This document shows, one piece after another, positions 45,933-55,019 of a DNA stretch of 64,000 bases. Under the pieces are notes generated by a model. That model saw only the letters and a program-made list of their open reading frames with translations. It was not told where the DNA came from and made no database searches. The first letter of the stretch is position 1; every line of letters begins with the position of its first letter. Source of the stretch: Chryseobacterium echinoideorum (GTDB lineage Bacteria > Bacteroidota > Bacteroidia > Flavobacteriales > Weeksellaceae); NCBI RefSeq assembly GCF_007474535.1, contig NZ_VKNW01000013.1:1-64000 (forward strand), read 5' to 3'. The position numbers and the translations under genes are program-made.

Positions 45933-48641
45933 ATGAAAAAGTATATTCTAAGCATTGCTGTTGCCTCGCTTTTCTATACAAAGACTGAAGCATGCGCCTG
46001 GTCTGATCCCGATTATGATTACTTTAATCTTTTTACACAAAGCATTATAAAAGACAAATCTTATCTTCCTTTTTTACATAATTATTCGTCAAGATTTTAT
46101 ACTGATTTCAAAGCTTCACAAATCCCTAACGAAAACATAGAATCGTGGCGGAAATTTTTTGGCAATCAGCTAAGCTATTCTGAAACCGATTATCTTGTGA
46201 ATACAATCAGTATGAATGACCTGAATGCCTTAAAAAAAGGAACACCAAATAATCAGCTTTTAAATAAACTGGGGACAGGTTTTTACACTAAACACCGAGA
46301 AGCCATAGATTATTTAATTGAAGCAAAATATCTGGAACCTTACATGAGAATTAATTATGTAGAAGGATCAGATTCTTTTTATTATCGGGAAAATGAAAAT
46401 GACAAAAACGCAACCCAGCTGGATTATAACAAAACAATTTCTGCACTTACCTCATTGTATAATGCAGCAAAAAACCCAGAAATTAAACAGCGTTACGGCT
46501 ATCAGCTGGTAAGATTTAATCATTACACCAGAAATTATGATGCCGCAATTCAGGCATTCAAAATGTATGTCCAGCCAATTAAACTAAAAGGCGCACCTTA
46601 TTATATGGCACTCGACCAGCTTGCCGGTGCACAAAGAGGACTACGATTGGGAAATGAAGCCAACTGGAATTTTTTTCAGGTTTTTATGAATTCCAAAAGC
46701 CGTAAAGAATCTTCTTTTGTTTCGATGAAATTGTCAGATTCTGCATCTTTTAATAATATACTGAAAAGAGCCGAAACCAACGAAGAAAAAAATATGGCGT
46801 ACTTTCTTTTAGGATATGAAGATTTTACCAATCCTATTCCGATGATGGAAAAGATGTACGAAATAGATCCTGATTCTGAAATTCTGAAAGTAATGGCAGC
46901 CAGAAGCATTAATGAATTAGAAAGAAATTATCTTCCGACTTATTATTATGCTTCAAAAGATTCTGATAAAACTTCAGACAAAAAAGACCATACTGCAGGT
47001 GCGGAAAAAGCAGAAGTCAAAAAGAAAGAATTGAGTTTCTGGCAGAAAATAGTTCTGTTTTTTAAGAATCTTTTTGGAGGAAAAAAAGCTGACCAAACGG
47101 AAAACAAATCTCAGCAAGATAATGATGAACTGTTTGAAAATCCCGACAGAATACCTACTTACATCAAAAATAACGCTTATTACTATTATCAGAACGAAAA
47201 TCAAAAAGATTTTTTGGATGATCTCGAAAAATTTACTTCTAAAACAAAAGAAAAATCTAAAGACGAATACTGGCAGATTGCTGATGCCTATTTAAAATTT
47301 TTGAAAAAAGATTATCAGCAAAGCAGTGAAATTTTAGCTGATATTAAAACTAATAATCCTGAATATCTTGAAGAAATCAAGAGAATGAAAGTTTTGAATG
47401 ATATTGTTTCCCAGCCTAAAATTGATGCGGAATATGAAGATCATCTAATGAAAAACTATGCTGAATATTTCATCGAAAAATCTCCCGTAAAAAAAGACAG
47501 TACAGAGATTAACGAATATGATTATTACGGACAGGCTCCGTCAACTGCCGAATTTCTGAAAGATGTTCTGGCAAACCGATATTTTCTTCAGGGCGAAGAC
47601 GGAAAATCTTTCCTGATGAATAATACTCTTTCCGACTTACAATATAACCCAAACTCCAGTCTGGTGAAGAGTGTTGAAGAATTTTATAAAAAGCAGGATA
47701 AAACAGAATTTGAAAAGCAGATCATTGCTAAAAATCTTAATAATGTCGGAAATATTGAAGCCTTCTTTGCGAATATCTATGGTGACAGAGCGATGAAAAT
47801 GGCAGATTTTGACAAAGCTAAAATTTATTACCAGAAAGCTCAAAAGTTTTCCGGAATACCAAGAGACCATTATGAAAGATATAATCCCGAAACCGGAAAT
47901 TATGAAAAATTGGTTTATAATGGTAAAAATTATGATGGCTTCAACAATATTCCAAATCTTGTTTTTGGGCACAATGTCTGGGAAAGCTTTCAAAGTTCTG
48001 ATGCAGAAAGCATGAGAGCCGAAGATTATTCTGTTTTCCCTTTCATTAAAACTAAAATGAACAAGCTGGAACTAGCCGATGCCCTAACTCAGCTTAAAAA
48101 AATTGGAACAGGAAAAGACAGTAAAGCTTCCAAAGCCAATCAGCTGATCGGAAATGTTTTGTATAATACATCAATTCTTGGCTATTACCGACATCTTTTT
48201 GTAATGGATGTTGATAACAGCAACGGCGGAAAATATGATTTTTGGACAACGGAAAAAGAAACTCCATTTCAATACTATTACAAGAATTTCACTTATACAA
48301 CTTTTATTGAGCCTGATAACTTCGATCTTAGTATAAATTATTATCAGAAAGCTTTAAATCTTAGCAATGACAGGGAACAAAAAGCCAGAATTCTCTTCCA
48401 AATGGCAAGTGCGGAGCAAGGTAAATATTATCAGTATGAAGCAAAACATCAAGCCAACATTGATTATGCTGATCCGAAATGGTCTGAAAAAAATGATGCT
48501 CATGAAAAACAAATGGCTCAGCTTAAAAATCAAAAGTACCGTAATTATTTTACCCAGATAAAATCTCAGTATTCAGATACCGAAACTGCAAAAAAACTAA
48601 TGGGAAGCTGTAGTTATTTTGAGTATTTTATGAAGAGATAA
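45933..48641 (+). CDS. large exported protein of unknown function, helical-repeat character
   Basis: 902 residues. The signal peptide MKKYILSIAVASLFYTKTEA precedes CAWSDPDYDYFNLFTQ. The body is rich in Tyr, Asn and Lys and reads as helical tandem units of TPR type (IKQRYGYQLVRFNHYTRNYD, AFFANIYGDRAMKMADFDKA, and FDLSINYYQKALNLSNDREQ near the end). A low-complexity Lys-rich stretch lies near residues 350-395 (KKKELSFWQKIVLFFKNLF). There is no T9SS tail. The Cys right after the signal could allow lipidation, though the lipobox is poor. It lies 134 bp after the lipoprotein gene and may work with it. The family is not recognised; homologues are likely confined to Flavobacteriia. Confidence 0.78.
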   Translation: MKKYILSIAVASLFYTKTEACAWSDPDYDYFNLFTQSIIKDKSYLPFLHNYSSRFYTDFKASQIPNENIESWRKFFGNQLSYSETDYLVNTISMNDLNALKKGTPNNQLLNKLGTGFYTKHREAIDYLIEAKYLEPYMRINYVEGSDSFYYRENENDKNATQLDYNKTISALTSLYNAAKNPEIKQRYGYQLVRFNHYTRNYDAAIQAFKMYVQPIKLKGAPYYMALDQLAGAQRGLRLGNEANWNFFQVFMNSKSRKESSFVSMKLSDSASFNNILKRAETNEEKNMAYFLLGYEDFTNPIPMMEKMYEIDPDSEILKVMAARSINELERNYLPTYYYASKDSDKTSDKKDHTAGAEKAEVKKKELSFWQKIVLFFKNLFGGKKADQTENKSQQDNDELFENPDRIPTYIKNNAYYYYQNENQKDFLDDLEKFTSKTKEKSKDEYWQIADAYLKFLKKDYQQSSEILADIKTNNPEYLEEIKRMKVLNDIVSQPKIDAEYEDHLMKNYAEYFIEKSPVKKDSTEINEYDYYGQAPSTAEFLKDVLANRYFLQGEDGKSFLMNNTLSDLQYNPNSSLVKSVEEFYKKQDKTEFEKQIIAKNLNNVGNIEAFFANIYGDRAMKMADFDKAKIYYQKAQKFSGIPRDHYERYNPETGNYEKLVYNGKNYDGFNNIPNLVFGHNVWESFQSSDAESMRAEDYSVFPFIKTKMNKLELADALTQLKKIGTGKDSKASKANQLIGNVLYNTSILGYYRHLFVMDVDNSNGGKYDFWTTEKETPFQYYYKNFTYTTFIEPDNFDLSINYYQKALNLSNDREQKARILFQMASAEQGKYYQYEAKHQANIDYADPKWSEKNDAHEKQMAQLKNQKYRNYFTQIKSQYSDTETAKKLMGSCSYFEYFMKR

Positions 48642-48659
48642 TCGTAATCCTTATGAATG

Positions 48660-48692
48660 AGAGAGGAATCAGATTGATTCCTCTTTATTTTT
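48660..48692. terminator. terminator between the 902-residue protein and the permease-like gene
   Basis: AGAGGAATC (48662-48670) and GATTCCTCT (48676-48684) form a perfect 9-bp stem with a 5-nt loop, followed on the plus strand by TTATTTTT. The stem overlaps the last codons of the converging permease-like gene. Confidence 0.8.
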
Positions 48693-49169
48693 CTGGGCTT
48701 GAAGCCACTGTTCATGTCTTTGCTTGAAATACTCATGTTTTTTGTCCTGATTAACTTTTGCCGCATCTATAGAATGAGATGCGTGAATGTCAGAATCTTC
48801 CTCGGCAAAATCTGCCAGCTTTTCGTAATAACAATGAATTTGATCCAGTTCCTTTTCGGTAAGGTCTTCTATATCAACCATCCGGTTGCTGGCTTTTTCA
48901 TTGGCAGCAATAAGCTCATTCAATTTGATCTGAATGGCTTTTGAATCTTTATTTTGTGACTTTTGAATAAGAAACACCATTAAAAAAGTTATGATCGTAG
49001 TTCCTGTATTGATAACAAGCTGCCATGTTTCAGAATATTTAAAAACCGGACCCGAAACTGCCCAAATAACAACAATGGCTACAGCACTGAGAAAGGCATA
49101 AGAGCTTCCTGTAAATTTCGTCGCCCAATTTGAAAATTTTTCAAAAATTGTTTTATCTGATTTTTTCAT
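48669..49169 (-). CDS. low-affinity iron permease family protein
   Basis: 166 residues. Two transmembrane helices (SSYAFLSAVAIVVIWAVSGP and LVINTGTTIITFLMVFLIQK) are followed by the conserved amphipathic segment NKDSKAIQIKLNELIAANE, typical of the family named after yeast Fet4. The C-terminal 60 residues are acidic and helical. Metal transport by the short bacterial members has not been shown, so the name is a family label. It is convergent with the 902-residue gene and shares its terminator. Confidence 0.87.
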   Translation of the reverse strand: MKKSDKTIFEKFSNWATKFTGSSYAFLSAVAIVVIWAVSGPVFKYSETWQLVINTGTTIITFLMVFLIQKSQNKDSKAIQIKLNELIAANEKASNRMVDIEDLTEKELDQIHCYYEKLADFAEEDSDIHASHSIDAAKVNQDKKHEYFKQRHEQWLQAQKNKEESI

Positions 49170-49231
49170 ACTCTATTTTTAACAGCAATTTAATCAAAAA
49201 CTCTATCAATCATCAAAATCCATAACTAATT

Positions 49232-50059
49232 TTATTTTTTAGGATATATTATAATTTTATCAAGCTCTATCGGGTTATTATGTTTCCGTAAGTGATCTTG
49301 TAATTGATCCGAAAGTTCTTTAATCTGTTCAGGACTTTTAATCTCAATTCCCAAGACCATAAAACGAGCAGTAGGGTCTGTATTGTTTTTATATTGTTCT
49401 TTAAACTCTCTGAGAGGATCATTAAAATTGTCAATGATTATTTTATTAAGTTTTGATTCAGGAATTTTAACTGGTTTTTGCCCAGCAAAATTTTCAATAA
49501 TATTTCTAGTTTCATATGTTTTTGCTAATTGATAACTTTTAACCAAAGAAAATTTAAACTGGCCTTTATCATCATATAGTTCGAAAATCATTCCCGGTAA
49601 GCCACGGAACTTGTAAGGACCTTCATTTAGATTGATGTCTTTGGTAAACCACGCCGTCCAGTTTCTTCCGCCAAAATCGGTTGTTGCTTTTTGCAATTGG
49701 TAGTTTCCTGAAGCCTTGGTTTCATTAGTAAGTTTCCATTGTACCCTATCATCAGTTTCTACAATAAACATATTCTGTAAATTGATATAATTATTGTTAA
49801 TGTTCGTATTCCTTTTTCTTATCACGACAGGAGTATCATCCCATCTGATATGATTTACACCTTTGGTAATATTGGTAGAGTCTGTTTTTACAAATTCATA
49901 ATTGTAAAATTTAACATCAGTTGGATTGACATCCAAAACCATATTTGTCTTTGTGTGTTCTGAAGATGTAGAATCTGTTTTATAATGATACTCATAAATA
50001 AAACGGTGAGTTTGTGCAGAAAAAAGCACTGGCAATAAAAGCAGAAGAAATTTATACAT
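49232..50059 (-). CDS. GLPGLI family exported protein
   Basis: 275 residues. The signal peptide MYKFLLLLLPVLFSAQ is followed by a beta-rich body, with the family hallmark at about residues 145-165: WTAWFTKDINLNEGPYKFRG and GLPGMIFELYDDKGQFKF. The motif gives GLPGLI its name; the family is widespread in Bacteroidetes and its function is unknown. It often appears in groups, and a second copy lies about 230 bp upstream. The 50060-50285 spacer holds a terminator nearly identical to the rpsJ terminator. Confidence 0.9.
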   Translation of the reverse strand: MYKFLLLLLPVLFSAQTHRFIYEYHYKTDSTSSEHTKTNMVLDVNPTDVKFYNYEFVKTDSTNITKGVNHIRWDDTPVVIRKRNTNINNNYINLQNMFIVETDDRVQWKLTNETKASGNYQLQKATTDFGGRNWTAWFTKDINLNEGPYKFRGLPGMIFELYDDKGQFKFSLVKSYQLAKTYETRNIIENFAGQKPVKIPESKLNKIIIDNFNDPLREFKEQYKNNTDPTARFMVLGIEIKSPEQIKELSDQLQDHLRKHNNPIELDKIIIYPKK

Positions 50060-50114
50060 GAAATTGATTTTAGTAAATATATCAATAATTTTAGAATTAA
50101 AAACTTAAAATTAA

Positions 50115-50150
50115 AAAAATCCCTCTTCTTACGAAAAGGGATTATATAAA
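50115..50150 (-). terminator. terminator after the second GLPGLI gene, duplicate of the rpsJ terminator
   Basis: On the minus strand AATCCCTTTTCGTAAGAAGAGGGATT is followed by seven T residues: a stem with a small central loop. Nearly the same sequence occurs at 51496-51530. The stem starts about 140 bp past the 50286 stop codon. Confidence 0.8.
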
Positions 50151-50285
50151 GATGATATAAGCCAAAGTCTAATTAGCAAACTTTAATTATATTTATTTTT
50201 CAATTCTTCTTCTTTCTTATCATCATAACATTGATGATGTATTAGAATAAAAAAATTACTGGTTTTACGAGAACTCATAAATTTA

Positions 50286-50969
50286 TTAATTCAGTGACAG
50301 CTCTATTGGATTATCATATTTCATTCTCCGCTCATAAGAATCATTAAATCTTTTAAGATCTTCGACACTTAAAGTCACTGTACCACCAAAACTGAAATCT
50401 GATTCTATGTTCTTTTTTACTTTAAGATACTCAGTTTTAGAATAAATCTTAGGTTGCATAAATCTATTTACAGAATACTTTTTAGTAAATTTCTCAATAG
50501 ACGTAGCAGTATAATGATAATCACCTTTATCGTCAAAAACCTCTAAAATTAATCCCGGTAAATTGTTGAATTTATAAGGACCAAACGGTATAAGATAAGC
50601 AGGTGTATAATAGGCGACCCAATTTCTGCCATATTTTGTTATCGTCGCTTTTTGACACTTCAAACCTAATATTTCTTTATTTTCCTCTACAATTTTCCAA
50701 TTCCAAGTATTTTCTTCAACATAACCAAGTTTGTTTAAAATTTTAATAGAATTAGTGAATTCAATTTTTTTATCTCTTATAAAAATATTTGATTGTCCCT
50801 TCATATCAAAATGATCAAGCGTCTCTTCAAATTTCAGCCCTTGATCAGCAAGAGAATCGAATACATAAGCTTTTTTCGCCTTAAATACTGACTCATTACT
50901 GTTAGCAATCAGCCAAAATTCTTCTTGATGTACTTTTGCATTTTCATTTAAGTTTTTTTTAGCCTCCAA
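50286..50969 (-). CDS. GLPGLI family protein with a damaged 5' end
   Basis: 227 residues from a TTG at 50969, with the hallmark WVAYYTPAYLIPFGPYKFNN and LPGLILEVFDDKGDYHY. That start gives no signal peptide, but the frame continues upstream through CFLFILFSFSLAFAQKEIS, a clear signal sequence. Farther up in the same frame is an ATG at 51095 (MNKKRFFFFSFF), which overlaps the end of the small peptide gene. A single in-frame TAA at 51057-51059, within a T8A7 tract, lies between the two. The natural start is thus probably 51095, and the gene is interrupted by one stop in its signal sequence. It is either a recent pseudogene, an assembly error, or rescued by an unusual start. Confidence 0.75.
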   Translation of the reverse strand: MEAKKNLNENAKVHQEEFWLIANSNESVFKAKKAYVFDSLADQGLKFEETLDHFDMKGQSNIFIRDKKIEFTNSIKILNKLGYVEENTWNWKIVEENKEILGLKCQKATITKYGRNWVAYYTPAYLIPFGPYKFNNLPGLILEVFDDKGDYHYTATSIEKFTKKYSVNRFMQPKIYSKTEYLKVKKNIESDFSFGGTVTLSVEDLKRFNDSYERRMKYDNPIELSLN

Positions 50970-51048
50970 AAAGTATCCTACTCTTATTTCTGGAGAAATC
51001 TCTTTTTGAGCGAAAGCAAGTGAAAACGAAAAAAGAATAAATAAAAAA

Positions 51049-51069
51049 CAGTTTTTTTAAAAAAAACTG
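51049..51069. other. poly-T/poly-A palindrome carrying an in-frame stop
   Basis: CAG, seven T, eight A, CTG is a near-perfect palindrome. Read on the minus strand it places TAA at 51057-51059 in the frame that joins the ATG at 51095 to the GLPGLI protein. Removing or adding a single base would not restore the frame; a substitution of the stop codon would. Confidence 0.7.
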
Positions 51070-51087
51070 AAAAAAAAGAAACGTTTT

Positions 51088-51336
51088 TTATTCATCTCTA
51101 CTGACAATTGTAACTTCTTTAACCGGCTTACCGCAATCTTCTTGGTTGAATTCATTCGCTATAGCTAAGGCAGCTTCTATGGTTAAAGGCTGACTGACTG
51201 TAAAGTTAGTAAATGTAGAGCAAGTTGAAGCATAGGTGTAGTTACAGCCTCTAGATGAACAGCCATTAGATTTGATTTTTTGAGCGCTCATCAATCCAGC
51301 GAATCCAATCATCGCCAATAATAACATTTTTTTCAT
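51088..51336 (-). CDS. small exported cysteine-containing peptide
   Basis: 82 residues with signal peptide MKKMLLLAMIGFAGLMSAQ. The mature part of about 63 residues has Cys26, Cys31, Cys39 and Cys68, so two disulfides are possible (SNGCSSRGCNYTYASTC, EDCGKPVKEV). The family was not recognised. The next gene in the same direction is the GLPGLI protein, whose probable ATG overlaps this stop, so the two were translationally coupled. The pair is bounded by two copies of the same terminator. The Cys spacing could suit a peptide modified or matured outside the cytoplasm, but no modifying enzyme is nearby. Confidence 0.75.
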   Translation of the reverse strand: MKKMLLLAMIGFAGLMSAQKIKSNGCSSRGCNYTYASTCSTFTNFTVSQPLTIEAALAIANEFNQEDCGKPVKEVTIVSRDE

Positions 51337-51493
51337 AAGACAAATATTTTGATTGTTTAATGTGAGCTAAAACTAAAAATAAAACTATGCAAGTTTTTTA
51401 TCAAATAATTGCGAATTATTTCATTATGCTAAGTTTTTAGTGATGGGTTCATTTTAAAAATATCAATTCTACAAATCTGGTAGGTATGAAACA

Positions 51494-51532
51494 TAAAAAA
51501 TCCCTCTTCTTACGAAAAGGGATTGTATAATC
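51494..51532 (-). terminator. rpsJ terminator
   Basis: On the minus strand AATCCCTTTTCG and GAAGAGGGATT pair, followed by six T residues, about 10-20 nt past the rpsJ stop. It ends the rpsL-rpsG-fusA-rpsJ transcript before the inserted genes. Confidence 0.85.
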
Positions 51533-51548
51533 ATGACAATTTGAATTA

Positions 51549-51854
51549 TCACACTTTAATTTCTACGTCAACACCTGAAGGAAGTTCTAATTTCATTAGA
51601 GCATCTACAGTTTTAGAAGAAGAAGAGTAAATATCCATCAATCTCTTGTGAGCTGATAATTGGAACTGCTCTCTTGCTTTCTTGTTTACGTGCGGAGATC
51701 TCAACACAGTGAAGATTCTCTTGTTTGTTGGCAATGGGATCGGTCCGTTTACCACAGCACCGGTAGCCTTTACCGTTTTTACGATTTTCTCTGCAGATTT
51801 ATCTACCAAATTGTAATCGTAAGATTTAAGTTTTATTCTGATTCTTTGTGACAT
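51549..51854 (-). CDS. rpsJ: 30S ribosomal protein S10
   Basis: 101 residues: [61 protein letters not shown] 30S head protein; its E. coli counterpart (NusE) also works in antitermination. Here it ends the str-type operon, 18 bp after fusA, and is cut off from rplC by a terminator and about 7 kb. Confidence 0.99.
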   Translation of the reverse strand: MSQRIRIKLKSYDYNLVDKSAEKIVKTVKATGAVVNGPIPLPTNKRIFTVLRSPHVNKKAREQFQLSAHKRLMDIYSSSSKTVDALMKLELPSGVDVEIKV

Positions 51855-51872
51855 TTTAATCTAATTTAAATA

Positions 51873-53990
51873 TTAACCTTTAGCCTTAGCGATTACGTCT
51901 TCAGCAACGTTTGAAGGAGCAGCTTCGTATCTTTCAAATTCCATTGAAGATGTTGCTCTACCTGAAGATAAAGTTCTAAGAGAAGTTACATAACCAAACA
52001 TTTCAGAAAGCGGAACGAAAGCTTTGATTACTTTAGCGTTGTTTCTGTCATCCATACCATTTACAGTACCTCTTCTTCTGTTAAGGTCTCCTACGATGTC
52101 TCCCATGTATTCTTCAGGAGTTACTACTTCAAGTTTCATGATTGGTTCCATGATTACTGCTTTAGCAGCTCTACCAGATTCTTTGAAACCTAACTTTGCA
52201 GCCAATTCGAAAGACAACTGATCCGAGTCAACCTGGTGGTAAGATCCGTCTTTTAAAACAATTTTCATTGCCTCAACTTCGAATCCTGCCAAAGGACCGT
52301 TCTTCATTGCTTCTCTGAATCCTTTTTCAACAGAAGGAATAAATTCTTTCGGAATATTACCCCCCTTAATTTCGTTGATGAATTCAAGACCTGTTTTACC
52401 TTCGTCAGCAGGACCAATTGTGAATACGATATCGGCGAATTTACCTCTACCTCCAGACTGTTTTTTGTAAACTTCTCTGTGGTTAGCTGTTTGTGTAAGT
52501 GCTTCTTTGTACTCTACCTGTGGTTGACCTTGGTTAACTTCTACTTTGAACTCTCTTCTCATACGGTCTACGATGATATCCAAGTGAAGCTCACCCATAC
52601 CGGAGATGATTGTTTGTCCTGAAGCTTCGTCAGTCTTAACCTGGAATGTAGGATCTTCTTCAGCTAATTTAGCCAAAGCGTTACCCATTTTATCCTGGTC
52701 AGCTTTCGTTTTAGGCTCAACAGCGATACCGATTACCGGATCCGGGAAGATCATAGATTCAAGAACGATTGGGTTCTTTTCATCAGATAAAGTATCACCT
52801 GTTTTAATATCTTTAAATCCTACAGCAGCACCAATATCTCCAGCTTCAATATATTCAACCGGGTTTTGTTTGTTTGCGTGCATCTGATAGATTCTGGAAA
52901 TTCTTTCTTTGTTACCAGATCTTGTGTTCAAAACATAAGAACCTGCATCCAATCTTCCTGAATAAGCTCTGAAGAATGCTAACCTACCTACGAATGGGTC
53001 AGTAGCAATTTTGAAAGCTAATGCAGAAAAAGGCTCATCAACAGATGGTTTTCTTTCGATCTCAGCGTCAGTTCTTGGGTCTGTTCCTGCGATATTATCC
53101 TTATCTAATGGAGAAGGAAGATATTTACAAACAGCATCCAACATAAACTGTACTCCTTTGTTTTTGAAAGAAGATCCACAAGTCATTGGAATGATAGAAA
53201 GATCAATAGTCGCTTTTCTTAACGCTTCGTTGATTTCTTCTTCAGAAATTGAATCCGGATCTTCGAAGAATTTCTCCATCAAAGTCTCATCATAATCAGC
53301 TACAGCTTCTACTAATTTTTCTCTATATTCAAGAACTTCATCTTTCATGTCCTCAGGAATCGGAACTACTTCATAAGTAGCACCTTGTCCAGCTTCATCC
53401 CAGATGATCGCTCTGTTTTTGATTAAGTCTACAACCCCTTTGAAATCTTCCTCAGCACCGATTGGTAAAACGATTGGAACCGCATTAGATCCTAACATTT
53501 CTTTTACTTGTTTTACAACGTTCAAGAAGTCAGCACCCTGTCTGTCCATTTTGTTTACGAATCCCATTCTCGCAACTTTGTAGTTGTCAGCCAATCTCCA
53601 GTTTGTTTCAGACTGAGGCTCAACTCCGTCTACTGCAGAGAAAAGGAATACCAAACCGTCCAATACTCTCAAAGATCTGTTTACTTCTACTGTGAAGTCA
53701 ACGTGTCCTGGTGTATCAATGATGTTGAAGTGGTAAGGTTTTGTTTCAGGTAATTTCTTACCTTGATCTGTTGGGAAATTCCAGTTACAAGTAGTTGCAG
53801 CAGAAGTAATGGTAATCCCTCTTTCTGCTTCCTGTTCCATCCAGTCCATTGTAGAAGCACCATCGTGAACCTCTCCAATTTTGTGGTTTACACCTGTATA
53901 GAATAAAATCCTTTCTGTAGTGGTAGTTTTCCCTGCATCAATGTGAGCAGCAATACCGATATTTCTTGTAAATTTAAGATCTCTTCCCAT
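51873..53990 (-). CDS. fusA: translation elongation factor G
   Basis: 705 residues, full length. GTPase motifs: G1 [16 protein letters not shown], switch [14 protein letters not shown] and NKMDRQGAD. Domains II-V follow, with the domain IV tip region and [20 protein letters not shown] in domain V. It moves tRNA and mRNA through the ribosome. The canonical place is between rpsG and rpsJ. No obvious fusidate-resistance change can be judged by eye. Confidence 0.99.
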   Translation of the reverse strand: MGRDLKFTRNIGIAAHIDAGKTTTTERILFYTGVNHKIGEVHDGASTMDWMEQEAERGITITSAATTCNWNFPTDQGKKLPETKPYHFNIIDTPGHVDFTVEVNRSLRVLDGLVFLFSAVDGVEPQSETNWRLADNYKVARMGFVNKMDRQGADFLNVVKQVKEMLGSNAVPIVLPIGAEEDFKGVVDLIKNRAIIWDEAGQGATYEVVPIPEDMKDEVLEYREKLVEAVADYDETLMEKFFEDPDSISEEEINEALRKATIDLSIIPMTCGSSFKNKGVQFMLDAVCKYLPSPLDKDNIAGTDPRTDAEIERKPSVDEPFSALAFKIATDPFVGRLAFFRAYSGRLDAGSYVLNTRSGNKERISRIYQMHANKQNPVEYIEAGDIGAAVGFKDIKTGDTLSDEKNPIVLESMIFPDPVIGIAVEPKTKADQDKMGNALAKLAEEDPTFQVKTDEASGQTIISGMGELHLDIIVDRMRREFKVEVNQGQPQVEYKEALTQTANHREVYKKQSGGRGKFADIVFTIGPADEGKTGLEFINEIKGGNIPKEFIPSVEKGFREAMKNGPLAGFEVEAMKIVLKDGSYHQVDSDQLSFELAAKLGFKESGRAAKAVIMEPIMKLEVVTPEEYMGDIVGDLNRRRGTVNGMDDRNNAKVIKAFVPLSEMFGYVTSLRTLSSGRATSSMEFERYEAAPSNVAEDVIAKAKG

Positions 53991-53996
53991 TTCAGA

Positions 53997-54473
53997 TTAG
54001 AATTTGAAGTGTGAGAAAGCTTTGTTCGCTTCCGCCATTTTGTGAGTATCAGATTTTTTCTTGTAAGCAGCACCTTCTTCTCTTGAAGCAGCTACCACTT
54101 CGTTAGCTAATTTCAAAGCCATAGACTTATCATTTCTAGCTTTAGAATATTTGATTAACCATTTCATTGCCATAGAAATTTTTCTGTCGGCTCTGATTGG
54201 CATCGGGATCTGGAAGTTAGCACCACCTACTCTTCTGGAACGTACTTCTACGTGAGGCATTACGTTTGTCAATGCATCTTTCCAGATTTCAAGGGCTGTT
54301 TTCTCAGTATCTCCTTTTTTTGTTTCTACGATATCTAATGCATCATAGAAAATTTTGAATGCGATAGACTTCTTACCGTCTAGCATTAAGTTGTTTACAA
54401 ATCTAGTTACCAATTGATCATTAAATTTCGGATCTGGTAACAACGGTCTTTTTTTCGCTTTTGTCTTTCTCAT
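53997..54473 (-). CDS. rpsG: 30S ribosomal protein S7
   Basis: 158 residues: [60 protein letters not shown]. It organises the 3' domain of 16S rRNA and in E. coli represses its own operon. Six bp before fusA. Confidence 0.99.
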   Translation of the reverse strand: MRKTKAKKRPLLPDPKFNDQLVTRFVNNLMLDGKKSIAFKIFYDALDIVETKKGDTEKTALEIWKDALTNVMPHVEVRSRRVGGANFQIPMPIRADRKISMAMKWLIKYSKARNDKSMALKLANEVVAASREEGAAYKKKSDTHKMAEANKAFSHFKF

Positions 54474-54496
54474 TGTTTCTGTACCTTATTTAATGA

Positions 54497-54910
54497 TTAT
54501 TTTTTCTTTCCTTTTGCTGGTGCAGCTGCAGCTTGCCCTGGTTTAGGTCTCTTAGCTCCATACTTAGATCTTCTCTGCGTTCTTCCATTTACACCTGCTG
54601 TGTCTAATGCACCTCTTACGATGTGGTAACGTACTCCCGGTAGGTCTTTCACCCTTCCGCCTCTAACCAATACTATCGAGTGCTCTTGAAGATTATGTCC
54701 TTCGCCCGGGATGTAGGCGTTGACTTCTTTACCGTTAGAAAGTCTTACCCTTGCAACTTTTCTTAGTGCAGAGTTAGGTTTCTTAGGAGTGGTAGTATAT
54801 ACTCTCGTACATACACCTCGTCTTTGTGGACAAGAATCAAGGGCAGCCGATTTGCTCTTCTTGGCAAGTGTGGCTCTTCCTTTTCTTACTAATTGTTGAA
54901 TAGTAGGCAT
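54497..54910 (-). CDS. rpsL: 30S ribosomal protein S12
   Basis: 137 residues: [60 protein letters not shown]. The Lys residues in [10 protein letters not shown] and GGRVKDLPG, where streptomycin-resistance changes occur, look wild-type. The C-terminal tail is Ala/Lys-rich ([13 protein letters not shown]). It is the first gene of its operon, with a clear promoter 25 nt upstream. Confidence 0.99.
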   Translation of the reverse strand: MPTIQQLVRKGRATLAKKSKSAALDSCPQRRGVCTRVYTTTPKKPNSALRKVARVRLSNGKEVNAYIPGEGHNLQEHSIVLVRGGRVKDLPGVRYHIVRGALDTAGVNGRTQRRSKYGAKRPKPGQAAAAPAKGKKK

Positions 54911-54934
54911 TTAATTGCTTTTTATTTTAGGGTG

Positions 54935-54964
54935 CAAAAATATGAATAATTTTTTAATCTACAA
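54935..54964 (-). promoter_or_regulatory. promoter of the rpsL-rpsG-fusA-rpsJ operon
   Basis: On the minus strand TTG (54962-54964), a 19-nt spacer and TATTTTTG (54935-54942) match the Bacteroidetes consensus. CAC follows directly, as at the rplC promoter, which suggests shared strong ribosomal promoters. Confidence 0.75.
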
Positions 54965-55019
54965 GCAGTTATATAAAATATTCATTTTTTGTTAAAATTA
55001 ATATTTCAGGAATTTAAGA

